Assembly (NCBI GenBank): GCA_021396245.1
Contig: WNYE01000025.1
Location: 248,001-312,000 of the forward strand
Reading direction: 5' to 3'
DNA from: Sporothrix humicola
Taxonomy: Eukaryota > Ascomycota > Sordariomycetes > Ophiostomatales > Ophiostomataceae
Length of the DNA: 64,000 bases
A model generated the notes under the pieces. The model was not told the origin of the DNA, did not search any database, and saw only the letters and a list, made by a program, of their open reading frames with translations. A program made the translations under genes and the position numbers. Below are positions 38,051-50,400 of this stretch, piece after piece; position 1 is the first letter of the stretch, and every line of letters begins with the position of its first letter.

Positions 38051-40057
38051 ATGATTTCCCGCGCACTGACGCCGTCGTCCGCGACGGCGCTGGCCGCCTC
38101 CCTCCTCCTCGCCGCCCTCCCCCAGCCCGCTTCGGCATTCTACCTGCCCGGCGTTGCTCCGACTTCCTACAAACCCGGCGACATTGTGCCGCTCAACGTC
38201 AACGCCATCCGGCCCATAGCGGCGCCGCGCGACGCCATGCTGCACGCCGTCGTCTCCTATGACTACTACCACGAGCAGCTCAAGTTCTGCCAGCCCGCCG
38301 ATGGCCCCAAGAGCGTCGGCGAGAGCTTGGGCAGCATTCTGTTCGGCGACCGCATCATGACGTCGCCCTTTGAGCTCAAGATGGCCACCAACGAGACGTG
38401 CAAGCAGCTCTGCGCTGTCGAGTACGAGGCCGAGTCGTCGCAGTTTGTCAACATGCTGATCGAGCAGGGCTACAGTCTTAATTGGCTGGTGGACGGCTTG
38501 CCGGCAGGCCAAGAGATTATTGACGATCTGACGGGCATCGAGTTCTACAGCCCTGGCTTCCTTATCGGACAAGACAATGGCGACAATGCCATTGCCTTCA
38601 ACAACCACTACGACATTGTCGTCGAGTACCACGAGGTCAGCGGCAACCCGGACCAGCTGCGCGTTGTCGGCGTTCTGGTGCAGCCGTCGTCCCTCAAGTA
38701 CGACGACCCCAATGCCGTCGACTGCTCGCTGCAGCACCAGCCCGTCATCCTGGACACGAAGCCCGGCGGCAAGACCCCCGTGCAGTTTACCTACAGTGTC
38801 TACTGGACCCCCTCCAACACGGCCTGGGCCACGCGCTGGGACAAGTACCTCCACGTCGTCGAGCCCAAGATCCACTGGTTCTCGCTCATCAACTCGGCCA
38901 TCATCGTCGTCTTCCTGGTTCTGACTGTCCTGTCCGTCATGGTCCGCACCCTCAAGAAGGACATTGCCCGCTACAACCGCCTCGACCAGATCAACCTCGA
39001 CGACCTGTCCGGCACTAGCGTTGTTGATGACGGCGTCCAGGAGGACTCGGGCTGGAAGCTGGTCCACGGCGACGTCTTCCGCGCTCCCACCCACCCTCTT
39101 CTTCTTTCCGTCTTCCTCGGCAACGGCGCCCAGCTGTTCGTCATGACCGGCTTCACTATCGTCTTTGCCCTCCTCGGCTTCCTGTCGCCCTCCAACCGTG
39201 GCTCCCTCGGCACTATTATGGTTCTCCTCTACACCATCCTCGGCTTCGTCGGCGGCTACTCGTCGGCGCGCGTCTACAAGGCCTTTGGCGGCGAGAAGTG
39301 GAAGCTCAACATTGCCCTCACGCCTCTCCTGGTGCCCGGTCTCGTCTTCGGTGTTTTCTTCCTTCTGGACCTCTTCCTGTGGGCTAAGCAGTCCTCCGGC
39401 GCTGTGCCCTTCACGACCATGCTCGTCATTATTGGAATATGGTTTGTGATTTCCGTGCCCCTGTCGTTTGCCGGCTCCTGGCTAGGCTTCCGCGCCGCCG
39501 CCATTGAGTCCCCCGTCCACACCAACCAGATCCCCCGCCAGATCCCGCCTGTCACCACCTACCTCAAGCCCATCCCCAGCATGCTGCTCGTTGGCATCCT
39601 GCCCTTTGGCGCCATCTTTGTCGAGCTGTACTTTATTATGAACAGCATCTGGTTCTCCAAGATCTACTACATGTTTGGTTTCTTGTTCTTGTGCTACGGC
39701 CTCATGATCATCACCTGCGCCGCCGTCACTGTCCTCATGGTCTATTTCCTGCTGTGCGCAGAAAACTACCACTGGCAGTGGCGCGCGTTCCTGGCCGCCG
39801 GCACCACCTCCGTCTACATCTTTGCCAACGCCATCATCTACTGGGTCAGTAAGCTCAGCATCAGCAGTCTGGCCGGCAGCGTGCTGTATGTGGGCTATAG
39901 CGCCCTCATCAGCTTCCTCTTCTTTATTCTGACTGGTAAGTCCCTACCACCTGACAACATTATAATTGGATACGTACTAACGTTTGCAGGTTCTATTGGC
40001 TTCTTCTCGAGCTGGTGGTTCACGCGCAGAATCTACGGCAGCATCAAGGTCGACTAA
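38051..40057 (+). CDS. EMP70: EMP70/TM9SF (nonaspanin) membrane protein
   Basis: Two exons, 38051-39935 and 39990-40057, with a 54-nt intron (GTAAGT...CTAACGTTTGCAG) that is in frame and free of stops, encode 650 residues. Nonaspanins sit in Golgi and endosomal membranes and act in cargo sorting and cell adhesion. A signal peptide (ending PQPASAFYLPG) precedes a lumenal domain of about 250 residues (YKPGDIVPLNVN, KLVHGDVFRAP), then nine membrane helices. The C-terminus, TRRIYGSIKVD, carries the family's conserved KXD-type Golgi-retention signal. Yeast has three paralogues (EMP70/TMN1, TMN2, TMN3); I cannot say which is the orthologue. Confidence 0.93.
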   Translation: MISRALTPSSATALAASLLLAALPQPASAFYLPGVAPTSYKPGDIVPLNVNAIRPIAAPRDAMLHAVVSYDYYHEQLKFCQPADGPKSVGESLGSILFGDRIMTSPFELKMATNETCKQLCAVEYEAESSQFVNMLIEQGYSLNWLVDGLPAGQEIIDDLTGIEFYSPGFLIGQDNGDNAIAFNNHYDIVVEYHEVSGNPDQLRVVGVLVQPSSLKYDDPNAVDCSLQHQPVILDTKPGGKTPVQFTYSVYWTPSNTAWATRWDKYLHVVEPKIHWFSLINSAIIVVFLVLTVLSVMVRTLKKDIARYNRLDQINLDDLSGTSVVDDGVQEDSGWKLVHGDVFRAPTHPLLLSVFLGNGAQLFVMTGFTIVFALLGFLSPSNRGSLGTIMVLLYTILGFVGGYSSARVYKAFGGEKWKLNIALTPLLVPGLVFGVFFLLDLFLWAKQSSGAVPFTTMLVIIGIWFVISVPLSFAGSWLGFRAAAIESPVHTNQIPRQIPPVTTYLKPIPSMLLVGILPFGAIFVELYFIMNSIWFSKIYYMFGFLFLCYGLMIITCAAVTVLMVYFLLCAENYHWQWRAFLAAGTTSVYIFANAIIYWVSKLSISSLAGSVLYVGYSALISFLFFILTGKSLPPDNIIIGYVLTFAGSIGFFSSWWFTRRIYGSIKVD

Positions 40058-40731
40058 ATGCTCTTTGGCGATCTCGATAATATTGACAATGGCGATACGA
40101 AATACACCATTTTGCACATCGTCTCGTGTTCCAGCACACTCGCTCAGTAGCATATACGCACGCACACCTCGGCCCTCTTCCACAGTGGATGTACGATACG
40201 ACACGACACGATATTGTTCGGCACGCAAAGGGTAGGGTGCCTCTTTCGAGAAGGAGTGTACCCAAAGTGCACAGCTCTAAACAATTCTCCTACCAGGCGT
40301 TACACAACAGCCTGATTATGTCTAGCAAGGCACTTTACCGGGGATAGCAAGAGGAGGAAATAGTAGATGGGGTGATATTCTTGGGTTAAGAATGATAGAG
40401 AAAAGGTTGACGAGCCAGGCGTTTCTGCTTTTTGCTCGCCTTTTACGGGGTTCTTTGTATTTACTTATTTCGAGGTTGATTTTTGTATTGTTTCTTGGTA
40501 TACGGTCAAACTCCTGGGACTGCTCTTGTTTCGTTTACTTTATTCACACTCATAAACTCTTATTCCCAACTGTGCCGTTTTCTTTCTGTGAAAGTGTATT
40601 CCTTTTATTGAGTGAACTGTCTCTAATCTCTGTATACTTTTCCAAATACGGGAAACAGAAACGAACGAATATTCAAAACAATACTTTCGACTCCGTACGC
40701 CGTCTGCTCTTCTTTGCCTTTCACAAAAAGA
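40058..40731. other. Spacer between convergent genes
   Basis: The 3' region of the EMP70-type gene and of CLP1. T-rich at about 40430-40640. ACTCCGTAC occurs at 40690-40698. No gene is recognised. Confidence 0.5.
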
Positions 40732-42357
40732 TCACCCAACCAAATTGATATATGGTTCTGGCCATCGTCCAAACACAAGTGGGCGGTCGCTAAGCCGTCC
40801 ACTCACTGGAGCCAGAATCCTGACCTTGCGCCGCTCAGAGTCTACCTCTGCCACGTACACGAATCCCAAGACAGTTGCGTGCTGGATCACGTCGGGCGGG
40901 TCGTGTAATCCGGCGTTCATCACGGCCAGGGTCCAGTGTGCCAGTGACGGGCCGGCGTCGACTTTCTCCAGATTGTGCTCTCCAATCACACCCTCCTCGT
41001 CGGCCTCGCCCTCGTCGGGTTGGTAGTCTTCGTCGTCCTTTTCGCTGACGGCAGGGGTATTATCCGCTGGTGGCAGTCGAAATACGGTAAGACTGTCCGC
41101 ATCCACTTGCTGCGTGTACGGACTGAGGGTGCGCTTCGCGTCGCCGAAAAAGTACTCCTTAATGCACGCCTCGCGCTGCTGCTGTTCCAGGCTGTCGCTG
41201 CGGTTGACAACGCCGTCCGACGCGTCTAGCTGCACAATCTGGATGGGCTCGCCGAGCGACGTTGTCTCCCCCTGAAACCGATTCGTAAGGGCTTGGTTAA
41301 TCGCCGTGCTCGCCTGGCCGTCGCCCAGAACGACGACCATGTTGACAGAGAACTCATCAATGACATGGGTCAACAGGTCGATGGACATCAGATGCTTGCC
41401 GCTACTGTTGCTATCATCAGCCGAGACCGCCGGCGTATCGATCAACAGCCCGCTGGCTTCGACGGCCTTGTCCTCGGACATGCGCGACGACACGGCGCCG
41501 GCCAGCCGCGTCACCAGCCCCTTGTACAGGTCGGGGGCGTCGCTTGGCTTTGCGTAGCCGTAGTTGTAGACGAGTGGCAGCTTGACGGGGACAGCGCTGG
41601 GCCCGCTGCTCGGCGCGCCGCCCCAGCCGGATCCGCCTTCTGTCTCCAGGTCCATGAGCGTCGCAAAGACGGCGGCGCTCAGCGTTCCGGGGAGGCTCAG
41701 CATGCCCTCACGCGGGTCGACATTCACGACGCACGGCTGTTGGTGTTGTGTTGGCGGAGCTTGCTGTTGATATGGTTGTGTCGCTGGTGCTCCAAAAGCA
41801 GCCATTTTTGTCGCCCATGCCGTCAGGGTGCGCACAAGACTTGTTCTTCCAGAATGTGGTGGTCCACACACAAGCAGACGAGGCCCTGTGGCGGTCGGGC
41901 TGCCCCGAGGCATCGATGCCGCGCTGGCGCGTTGTGATGCGAGTAAAAGGTGAAGGTTCATGTAGGAGATCATCGGCGACAGTGTGCCACTCGACGGGTC
42001 ACCCTTGACACCTGCCACGACCACCTTGTCAGAGTCACAAGCACCCTCGACCTCGATCTCGCAGCCGTGCCAGGTCAGGATTTTCGACTGCGTGCCGGCA
42101 AAGCTGTACGTCTGGCTAGTCGCCAGCTCGGTGCCGTCGCGCTCAGCGGTGCCAGACAGCACGCGGACCTTGATCGGCGGCTGCGAAACGGCGAACCGCC
42201 ATTCTGACAGCGGGGCGAGCTTGTATGTGCGGGTAGTTTGTGCGGCGGTCTACACGGACAGTCAGCATGATGCTCATGAGATGCCGAAGAGCTATCTGAT
42301 GAACTGGAGAAGATGACCTACCTGAACAGGAATCTGTCCTAGACCGGGGATGGACAT
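40732..42357 (-). CDS. CLP1: CLP1, mRNA cleavage/polyadenylation factor IA subunit
   Basis: Two exons on the reverse strand, 42357-42322 and 42249-40732, with a 72-nt intron, encode 517 residues. Clp1 joins Pcf11 in cleavage factor IA for mRNA 3' end formation. The N-terminal beta domain (YKLAPLSEWRF, GTAERDGTELA, TWHGCEIEVEG) precedes the ATP-binding domain, with PTQHQQPCVVNVDPREGMLSLPGTLS, LLIDTPAVS and a C-terminal domain ending GRWPEPYINLVG. The P-loop is GPPHSGRTS at 141-149: the usual lysine is arginine (R147). Fungal Clp1 is not an active kinase but normally binds ATP through this lysine. Low-complexity inserts (Gln/Pro near 165, acidic near 415) are present. Confidence 0.9.
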
Positions 42358-43631
42358 TATGAAGGACGGAGCGGCATCGAGCCTATCGTATGTGAGAAAT
42401 AAAAGATATAATTAAGCGGGCGTAATACGTCCCGAGAACGGTGGAGAGATGTTGATGTCGATTTGTCGATGAATGAAGCTTCGAGGTGAGAGGTGAGCTT
42501 CAAGACAGGGCGAAGCCTTCACCTGCAAAGAGAGCTCCAAAGCGCGGTCCTGATTGGCCAGAGTGCGGCCCTGCTCAAGGAGTGGGGCATGTGCCTGAGC
42601 CTGCCACACTCGAGTCTTGACCTGTTTCTGAATGCGTTTAGTGCGTTTTACAGTGATTGTAGCGACTTGAAGTATCACGTGAAAGATAGTGACCTAGTGG
42701 CGTTGCCAAATTGGGAGACAAGATAAGTATCCCTCCTGCAATCGTGACTCGTCGAGTCCCGGCCGGCGCCGCCACAGCGGTGACGACGACAGAAGACCCA
42801 CGGAGGCAGCCGCGATGGACTCTCTTTTTGTGGCCTTTCCACAGTTATCGTACAAGGCCTAGAACAAAGCGGGTTCACGACTGGAGAATGTTTTCTTTTT
42901 CTCTCGAGAAAGCTCTTTCTTCTGCATGACGCACTCAGTTCATGCCGCTCAGAATTTTACTTTCACTCTAGCATTTTCTTTTCAGTCATCGTGACCTCCA
43001 GCCTCTTTTTGTCGTCTTACTTTGCAGTGTAAACAGGAAGGAACGACAGCGTGTGATTCGTGATTCCATCCCCGCCCGCCCGCTTTATCTCCTGCCTTTT
43101 GGGGAGGTTTGCCTGCACAAGCTGCAGGAGGAATTCGTCTGCCTGGCCTTGTCGAGCCTGAAGCGACTGCGCTATGTCATAAGCTTCTTTCTTTCAGTGC
43201 TTGGCTCCCCTGTGGCTCCCAGTCAGGCCAGCAACAGCCCACTGGTAAAAGCAAAAATCACGTAAAACGCTCGCCCCCTCCTTGGCTCGCCTTTTGTCGC
43301 TTTCCTGGGAATCAGCGTACCGTCATAGCGCCCCCCTGCGTCTTTCCCTACAGTAGCACTCGATTTGCTGACCCGCCATCTCCTCTTTTTGCCGTCATTC
43401 TCCATTCCTCTATCTTTCTCGCATCTCGAATTGTCGACTGTATTTACGCTTCTTCTTCCAACGATCATTCAGGATCGACGACGACAACATCCATTGCCAA
43501 CCCACTTCTATTCGCATCGCGGGCGACGAGCTTTCTTCTGTTTTTCTTTTGACGACAACCATCGACAGCGGTAGACTCCCGCAGTCTCTCCATTTCTCTT
43601 CTCTCGAATTCTCTCGAATCCCTCATCCACA
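42358..43631. promoter_or_regulatory. Divergent promoter region, CLP1 / PMP3-like
   Basis: The 1.27 kb between the start codons. The right part is CT-rich (about 43330-43625), as in many leaders here. An AACCGA sits downstream inside PMP3 intron 1 (about 43796). No further gene is recognised. Confidence 0.45.
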
Positions 43632-44366
43632 ATGTGCTCGACCGACATCTTCCTTGGCCTGCTGGCCCTCCTCTTCCCGCCTCTGGCTGGTGAGTGGCTT
43701 TCTTTCCGTCGACGGCGGCTGTGGACAGACTACTGTGTCTCTCGACACGGGACACTGTGACTCGACAGGGTCGTCGGAAATCATCCACGATAAGAACCGA
43801 ATCACTAACAACCAACAGTCTGGGTCAAGCGCGGCATCTGCTCCGCCGACTCCATCATTAACATTCTCCTTTGCGTTCTGGGATATGTATGTATTCCTCG
43901 TCCTCTCCCAATGCCAGTATCGTCGCTAACAGAACAGATCCCCGGCCTTATCCATGCTTGGTACATCATCGCCAAGTTCCCCGAACCCGACTACGACTAC
44001 GAGGTCCTCAACCAGGACGCCGAGGGCAACGGCCGCGTCACCTACGTTGTCGTCCACGGAAACCACCGCCACACCGGCCGCAGCCAGGGCTCCCGCCACC
44101 ACATCACCACGACCAGCGCGGCCGGTGACAACGGTGCCCCCAACAACGTGCAATCCGCTGCCCCCAAGATCCAGGACAACATGAACTACGGCACGGCCTC
44201 TACCGGCACGCCCTCTACTCCTGCCGCCGCATCTGCCGGCTCCTCCACGGTCCCTGTGGCCGGCTCTTCGTCCAACGACAACGGCGGCGAGGGCGGTAGC
44301 GACGGCCCGCCGCCGAGCTACGCCCAGGTCGTGGCCGGCGACAACAAGGTGCAGAGCCAGGATTAA
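43632..44366 (+). CDS. PMP3: PMP3/RCI2-type plasma-membrane proteolipid with long C-terminal tail
   Basis: Three exons, 43632-43689, 43819-43886 and 43938-44366, with introns of 129 and 51 nt, encode 184 residues. The first 55 residues are a complete UPF0057/PMP3 unit with two membrane segments: MCSTDIFLGLLALLFPPLAVWVKRG, then CSADSIINILLCVLGYIPGLIHAWYIIAK. This small protein affects membrane potential and salt tolerance in yeast. A hydrophilic tail of about 125 residues, rich in Gly, Ser, Thr and Ala, follows; it contains PPPSYAQV, a PPxY-like motif that WW-domain ubiquitin ligases of the Rsp5 type can bind. Filamentous fungi often have such long forms. Confidence 0.9.
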
Positions 44367-45179
44367 GCGGGCGTGCACCTCTTTTATCCTGCTCTTTGTC
44401 TGTTGGACACACTCTCTACCTCAACATCACGTATGACGTGACAACAGGCTCTGATTGAGCCTGGTACGGCCATGGCCAACACTTCTGCCACTTATCACCC
44501 ACTCTCTATCACTTAACGCAACACTCAACTGCCTTTTTATGTTTGTCTTTTCACTGGGGTTTCGGATGTACTGGTCTATTGTTATTTTACTCTGTTTCTG
44601 GCCCGGTTATATTACTACTTGTTACGCTCTGTTTTCTTTGGTTTGGCCTTTTTCTCTCCTTTTACTTTTCAGCTTCATAGGCGCTTTACATAGTCTCGGT
44701 CTCTTTCCTTTCCTTTTGGTTTGGTTTTATTTTCTATTTTATTCTCAATTCAACTTTATCTGAGAATTCTTCTCAATTTTTTGGCCATATTGTGACTCTG
44801 CTTGTAGTCTGACAGCCAGTTTTATGCTGGTGCCTGGGTGCGGCGTGGCATCGCGTTAAAGTCCGTGACGTGACGTACGCAGCTCACTAACTGCTGCATG
44901 CGACGTTTGCCACCACACCGGACCTGTCGCTAAAAGTAAACTTGCATGAGCTACAGGATTGATTGGGTGTAAATGCACGTTGTATTTTCTTTTATTTATT
45001 TATTTTCTCTCTCCTTAGAGCTCACTGTAGCTGCCGGCATCGACAGTTTCGATGCATCATGCCATGTCCGTGATGCTCTTCCTATCCGTTGACATTCCGT
45101 CCTTCGCCGTTTTGCCTTCCCTCATGTGTCGGGGTATCATTCCGTATCCGTAGACACTATTTGTGGCCCGTTCCTTGCC
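44367..45179. other. Spacer between convergent genes
   Basis: The 3' region of the PMP3-like gene (T-rich, about 44530-44760) and of arb1. TGACGTGACGTA, a double CRE-like core, occurs near 44868. No gene is recognised. Confidence 0.5.
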
Positions 45180-47427
45180 TCACTTCTTTTCACCGTCCTT
45201 CTTCTCCTCGCCCCCCTTCTTAGCTGACGGCAAACCAGACACCGGCATGTTCACCACCGAGTCATTGTCGTCAAAATCCACTTCCTGCTCGGCCTCAGCG
45301 TCGGGATTGTCGACAGACGGGCCCTCACGCTCGTTTTCCTCGGGCGTCTTCCACTCCGACATCAGCTCCTGTGGCAAGAATACAAAGAAGGAAGGTAGAA
45401 TCTCCTTGACCATGGACACAAAATTGATGCCGCAGTTGAGCTCGTGCAGGACCACGCGCATCTTCATACCGGGGCACAGCAGATCCATGATGTCGTAGTC
45501 CAAGAAGAACGAGAACCGCTCGTGGGCAGCGGCCTTTTCTTCCTCTTCGGTCATGAAAGGCTGGTTGGCGATGCCCTCTTCGATGCGGCACCGTTTGGTG
45601 ACGACCGTGCCGGCGGGTTTCATACAGTAGGCTTTGGGAATCCCACGCGCCTCAAATTTTGGCCCGGCCACGTCAAAAAATAGCTTCTTGGCCGGACTCA
45701 GCCACTTCATCTCGGTGATTTCCAGCTCCATCTCGCGGGTCTTGATAATGCGGATATCGTTTATATTGGCCGCTGCCATCTCAACAGCCTCCTTGTCACC
45801 ATCGGTATTTGATTGCATGCCCAGCATTGTTATGAAGAAGTATTTGGCACAGGCCTTGTCAAATTCGGCACGCACCAGCGGATTAAGGCCGTCGTGAAGC
45901 TTCTCCCCAGGAAAGTTTGTCCCAGGCGAAGCTTGCATTTCGTCCTCGTTGCTGTTGCTGCAGAACCACTTGGTGCACGCCAGGTTGAACTGGCCCGGCA
46001 TCATCGGCAGGACCTTGAGCAGGTTGGGCAGCTCTTTGTGCGCCGTTTCGCAGACCTTGCGGGCGCTCTTGATGTCGTCGTCATATTCGGGGCAGACGTC
46101 GTGGATCTGCAGGTACCGCAAAAAGTTGTCAACCACATCGATGCCCACCTTCATGAGCTTCTCTTCGCAGCCGCCAATGCCACGGAGGGTGACCGACAGG
46201 AAGCCCGAGGCAACGCCCGTAAAATCGACCGTCCACAGCTCTGCATTGTCGGCAGCATAGTACTTGGAGTCCTTTTTGCCCGCGCGGTCGACAACGTCGG
46301 TAGCCGTGAGAGCGCGAACGTCGTCCTTGGTCATGGTCTCGCCCTCCTCGAAGCCGGCAGCGCCATTGAACATGCGGGGCTCGCAGTTGATGCCACCGAG
46401 CTTGAGGTAGTTGTTGAGAATTTTCGTGCGGTCATTGTCGAGGCGCCGGCGAGCGCGGTAGCGCTGGATGCAAGTTTCGATGCGTCTGTTGGTCAGTGGG
46501 CGAATTGTGAAGGATGATTATGCGTTGTAGGTAACTTACTCGTCAAAGTTGAGAGTCCTGGAAAAGTAAAAGGCGACAAAAAGGATAAAGTCAGTATTGT
46601 GCCCGACGATATTATGTCAACAATATTGAAGGCGGAGTGCATGCACGGAAAGGCTGCATGCAAGGCGAACACCAATGCCGGGCAATAAACGTGTTACGCG
46701 AACACATGGAGAAAGGAAAGCTTTGAAGCTTGAATTGACTTACGCATGGTACAGATCCATCTCCTCCTCATACTCGTCAGGCGTCAGGGGCGGTTCCGCG
46801 TAGAATTCTGCATTGTGATGATCGGTTAGCATTTTGTTGACAACAAGCTCATTTAGGTTGCATTTTCATATGAAGCTTTCTTGCAGGTCGTGCCCGAGCT
46901 TCCTGCAGGTGCAGGAGCTCTTACCAGCTCGTCCACAGCTAGGCAGCACAGCCACCACAGAAAACATCACGAAAATTAAAGAACAGATGTTCTTGGGAAC
47001 CAAAATAAATGGTCACTTTATAGACATTCTTGTAGAACTCACCCTCAAATCCAGTTCCACGGTTCTTTGGAAGGGCCGTTGGACCGCGCGAAGCAATCGA
47101 CTTGCTCTTCTTCTTCTTTCCTCCGACAGTCGCCACGCCGTCGTCTTCGTCCAGTTCGTCGGCAGGGGCAGGGTCGGGGAGTACCTTTTGGCCATCCTCA
47201 TCTTTGAAAGTATCTTCGTAGAGGTTGCCCTTCTTGTCGTCTTCTTCATCGACCTCCTCTCCATCGTCAACGGCAACAGTAGCTTTGACATTGTCAACAG
47301 TTTGGTCAACAGTTTCGATGCATTCACCAATATCAGGGTCGCAGTCGGGCGGCGGCACCTGTATCGTTGGCGGCGCAGCACCCGTGGCGTCACTGGACGC
47401 CGTCTCGACGTCGTCTGCCGAAGGCAT
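45180..47427 (-). CDS. arb1: Arb1, Argonaute siRNA chaperone (ARC) complex subunit
   Basis: Four exons on the reverse strand, 47427-47043, 46807-46744, 46557-46540 and 46485-45180, encode 590 residues. Arb1 with Arb2 and Ago1 forms the ARC complex in fission yeast, which holds duplex siRNA before RITS assembly and is needed for heterochromatin. The N-terminus is acidic with a basic KKKKSKSIASRGPTALPKNRGTGFE block and EFYAEPPLTPDEYEEEMDLYHA, a well-conserved family stretch, followed by RIETCIQRYRARRRLDNDRTKILNNYL. The central part (SGFLSVTLRGIGGCEEK...) and the acidic/lysine tail also fit. Exon 3 is only 18 nt, and introns 1 and 2 (235 and 186 nt) are long for this window. Frame continuity at every junction and the family match support the model. 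Confidence 0.87.
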
Positions 47428-50400
47428 TGTGACAAAACCCAACGAAAGTGGTCAAAGCTTCAAGCTGTCAATATTGAAGAGGGGTAGATGAAGCTTTCAT
47501 GATCTTCCGTCGGACAGGGGTCAGAAAGGCAATTGGGGGGACGAACTGTGATAGGTGGGAAGTAGTAGAGACAAAAGGTAAAATGAATAGGCGGGCGTGA
47601 GCAGGATCCAGGCGGCGCGTGGCTTGGATGGTGAGAGGATGTAGTCGAGATGCAGAAGAGCGGGTTGCGTTGTCGTTGGCGGGTTGGTGAGAAATGAACG
47701 AAAGGTGAGTAAATGCACAAGTGTAGAAAAGAGAACAAAACAATTTAGGCGATGCAGTGAAGTGAGATTGAGGCCAGATGTTGACAGAAAAGGAAGGAGC
47801 AGGATGGCCTTTGATTTTCCTGAAGAGGAAGGCACGATGCAATAGCAAACACGGCAGGCACAGGCAGACATAGCAAACACCGAAAGGGCAAGTACGATGC
47901 AAACGGGCAACGTTTGCGACGAAGAGTCATCTGAAAGTGAAGTAACAGATTTTACAAAGCTGATAATTACGAGACAACTTAGTGGTAGACCTAGCGATGA
48001 AGTAATTTTTTTATTACAGAGATTATCACGATATCTTGTAAACAACTCACGAGGCTGAAGCTCGTATGTCACTACATTACGAGGTACAACAACACACCAC
48101 CACCTTTAAACAACACCACATCGATTATGTGATACGAGGCTGTATTCGGTCAGTATTGATTCAGATTCATGTCCAGCAGTCTGTCACAAATTTTCTCGCC
48201 TTCTCTCGTCTCACTCCCGCTTCGACCCAAACGGGACTCCCGCCGCATGCATGCGGGCTGTGTTACATAGAAGGCGAATAGCAATTGTTGCACATCCCGC
48301 AGTTGGCGTGACGTATTTTGCGCTTCCGTGTTCTTCTTGTCTGTCCCGCAGTCGTACCAGGGCTCACACCAAGGCACACAGACGACAGACAGACACAGAG
48401 AACCGGCTTCCAAGACATGCAACATGCAAGCAAGATGGATGTGGGAGGACCAAGTGCCGGAGACGGCTTGGCCTTTTTTGTGTTTCTGTATTTCAGTGAA
48501 TGTTGCACCAACAGTTTGCATTCTGCGTGGAACATATGTCGGGCAATCGTATCCGTCAATGAGAATATTCTCCAGCCACGTTCTTGTGTCCTTGGTCATA
48601 GAGTAGCTTGACACAGAACCGCTATTCAACAGGACTGGGAGACGAGATGTTACATTTTGTTGCCCAGACCTTCCGTATTAGTGGTCAGTTTACAGGGTTT
48701 ACAGGGCTGTTAGCGCATCGTCCAGTCTAAGTGACTTACACGGGTAAAAGTAAATATAAAAGAAAACATATATGTTTTTGTGATATTCCTATTCAGAGCA
48801 TAAAAGTATGTAGACCTTTCTCATTCAATGGTCATTTTCCAACACACAACCAGCTTCGTCACTGCTTGAGCCCACTTCAAATGTATCCATCCGTCCTAAA
48901 CTCGGGCACAGTTCACCGTCTCCGGTGGTACAACGAAATATATCAACGTACTCTGTAGGGACGATGTTGATCACAGTTGGTGGAGGCTGTGTCCATTTTG
49001 TAGATGAGGTCTTGAGATCAGTCTGGCTCGACTTTTGTTTCTATGGCGGGCCTCAAGCTACTCTGTTTGATGCATGGACAGACAACCGTCTATTGCTGCG
49101 GCCTCGCTTCACTCCACTCCCTGCCTGTCAGTGGAGACTCTATGAGTAGGCGTGATGCCGAAAGTTATCATAGAATTTAAAATAAAATAAAAAATTAAGT
49201 CACTGGGAGAAAAGGCTGTCAATATCAAACATCGTTTGTTGTGAGTCTGCATGTGGGCTCAGTCTATGTCGATGTCGCGATATCGCTTCTCATTGGAGCG
49301 CAGAACGAGCTGTTGGCCACCAGCCGGCCCTATGACTCCAGCGTGCTTTGGGCGCTAACTAGATGACTAGTGACGATTGCGGCAACTACGGCGCTTCCCA
49401 TAACGAACGGCAATGTCCGACTCATGTCACGACTGTCGTTCCTTTTTGTGTCCTTCTTTGTAAACATTCACCGAGTGTCACTCTCGCAGCTGCAGGCTCG
49501 TCCTCCGAAAGACGTCATATGGCAGTTGAGCAATGTCTCGGAGGAACCCAGCATCACATGTTCCTTTTTTCCCAAGACACGAGCACAAGGACCCCGAGTA
49601 AGATACCAAGTGCCACATCGGGGCTGTAATACAACGTTTCCGCTGTCAGTTGCAGTCCCAGGGTCAGTCGCTGTACGTCGTACTCCGTACTGGCTCCAGG
49701 CATCGTCAATTGTCCCTTGCTGCTTCGTAACAGGTATCTAAAGATATCAAAGACAAAGGGGCGCGGATCCGAGACGCACGCAACTGACGTGTTCGAACGG
49801 CAAAAGTTGAGAAGATCAAAGGGTTGAATGGGCAGTAAAATGGCAGTGAACAAAAGGCAGCAGTTTATGAGTGTAAGAAGTCTGAAGTGAGATAAAAAGA
49901 GGAGCGACTGAAAGAGAAAAAGAGGAGGACAATAGAACGGCAGTGCCGGATAGACACAATTCTCGGAGCCCGGAGAAGTAAGAATGACAGTAAGAAAGCG
50001 AAAGAGAAGAAACTCAAAGAGACGATGGATTGACAAGGGATTGGACAAGGACATGGGCAAAGACAGCACAGAGAAGAAAAAAAATGAGATGGCCACGAGT
50101 GTCGGGGCGGTGCAGCTCACGCCCGTTTCCTTCACGAGAATTTTGAATTTTGCGCCGTAATCGCAAAACGGTTTTTTTAAAACACATTATTCACTCAATT
50201 CACTCACAGTGTTTTTATTTCACTCATGAACTCATTTTACAACTCACCGTGTCCTCATCTCGCTTCGCTTCGTCCCGAGCGTATGTCTGCCTCGTGTTTT
50301 GTCTTCCTCGTCCTAGAGTAAAGTTTAATTCAACGCCGCATCTCTTGTCTGCATCTCCTCCAAGCGCCACGGCTTCGTCAGAGAATTGCTGCGCCGGCGG

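Noticed and set aside
48700..48730. GTTAGCGCATCG, identical to part of the D-arm region of the tRNA at 4604
   Set aside because: Only a dozen bases match; the rest of a tRNA is absent.
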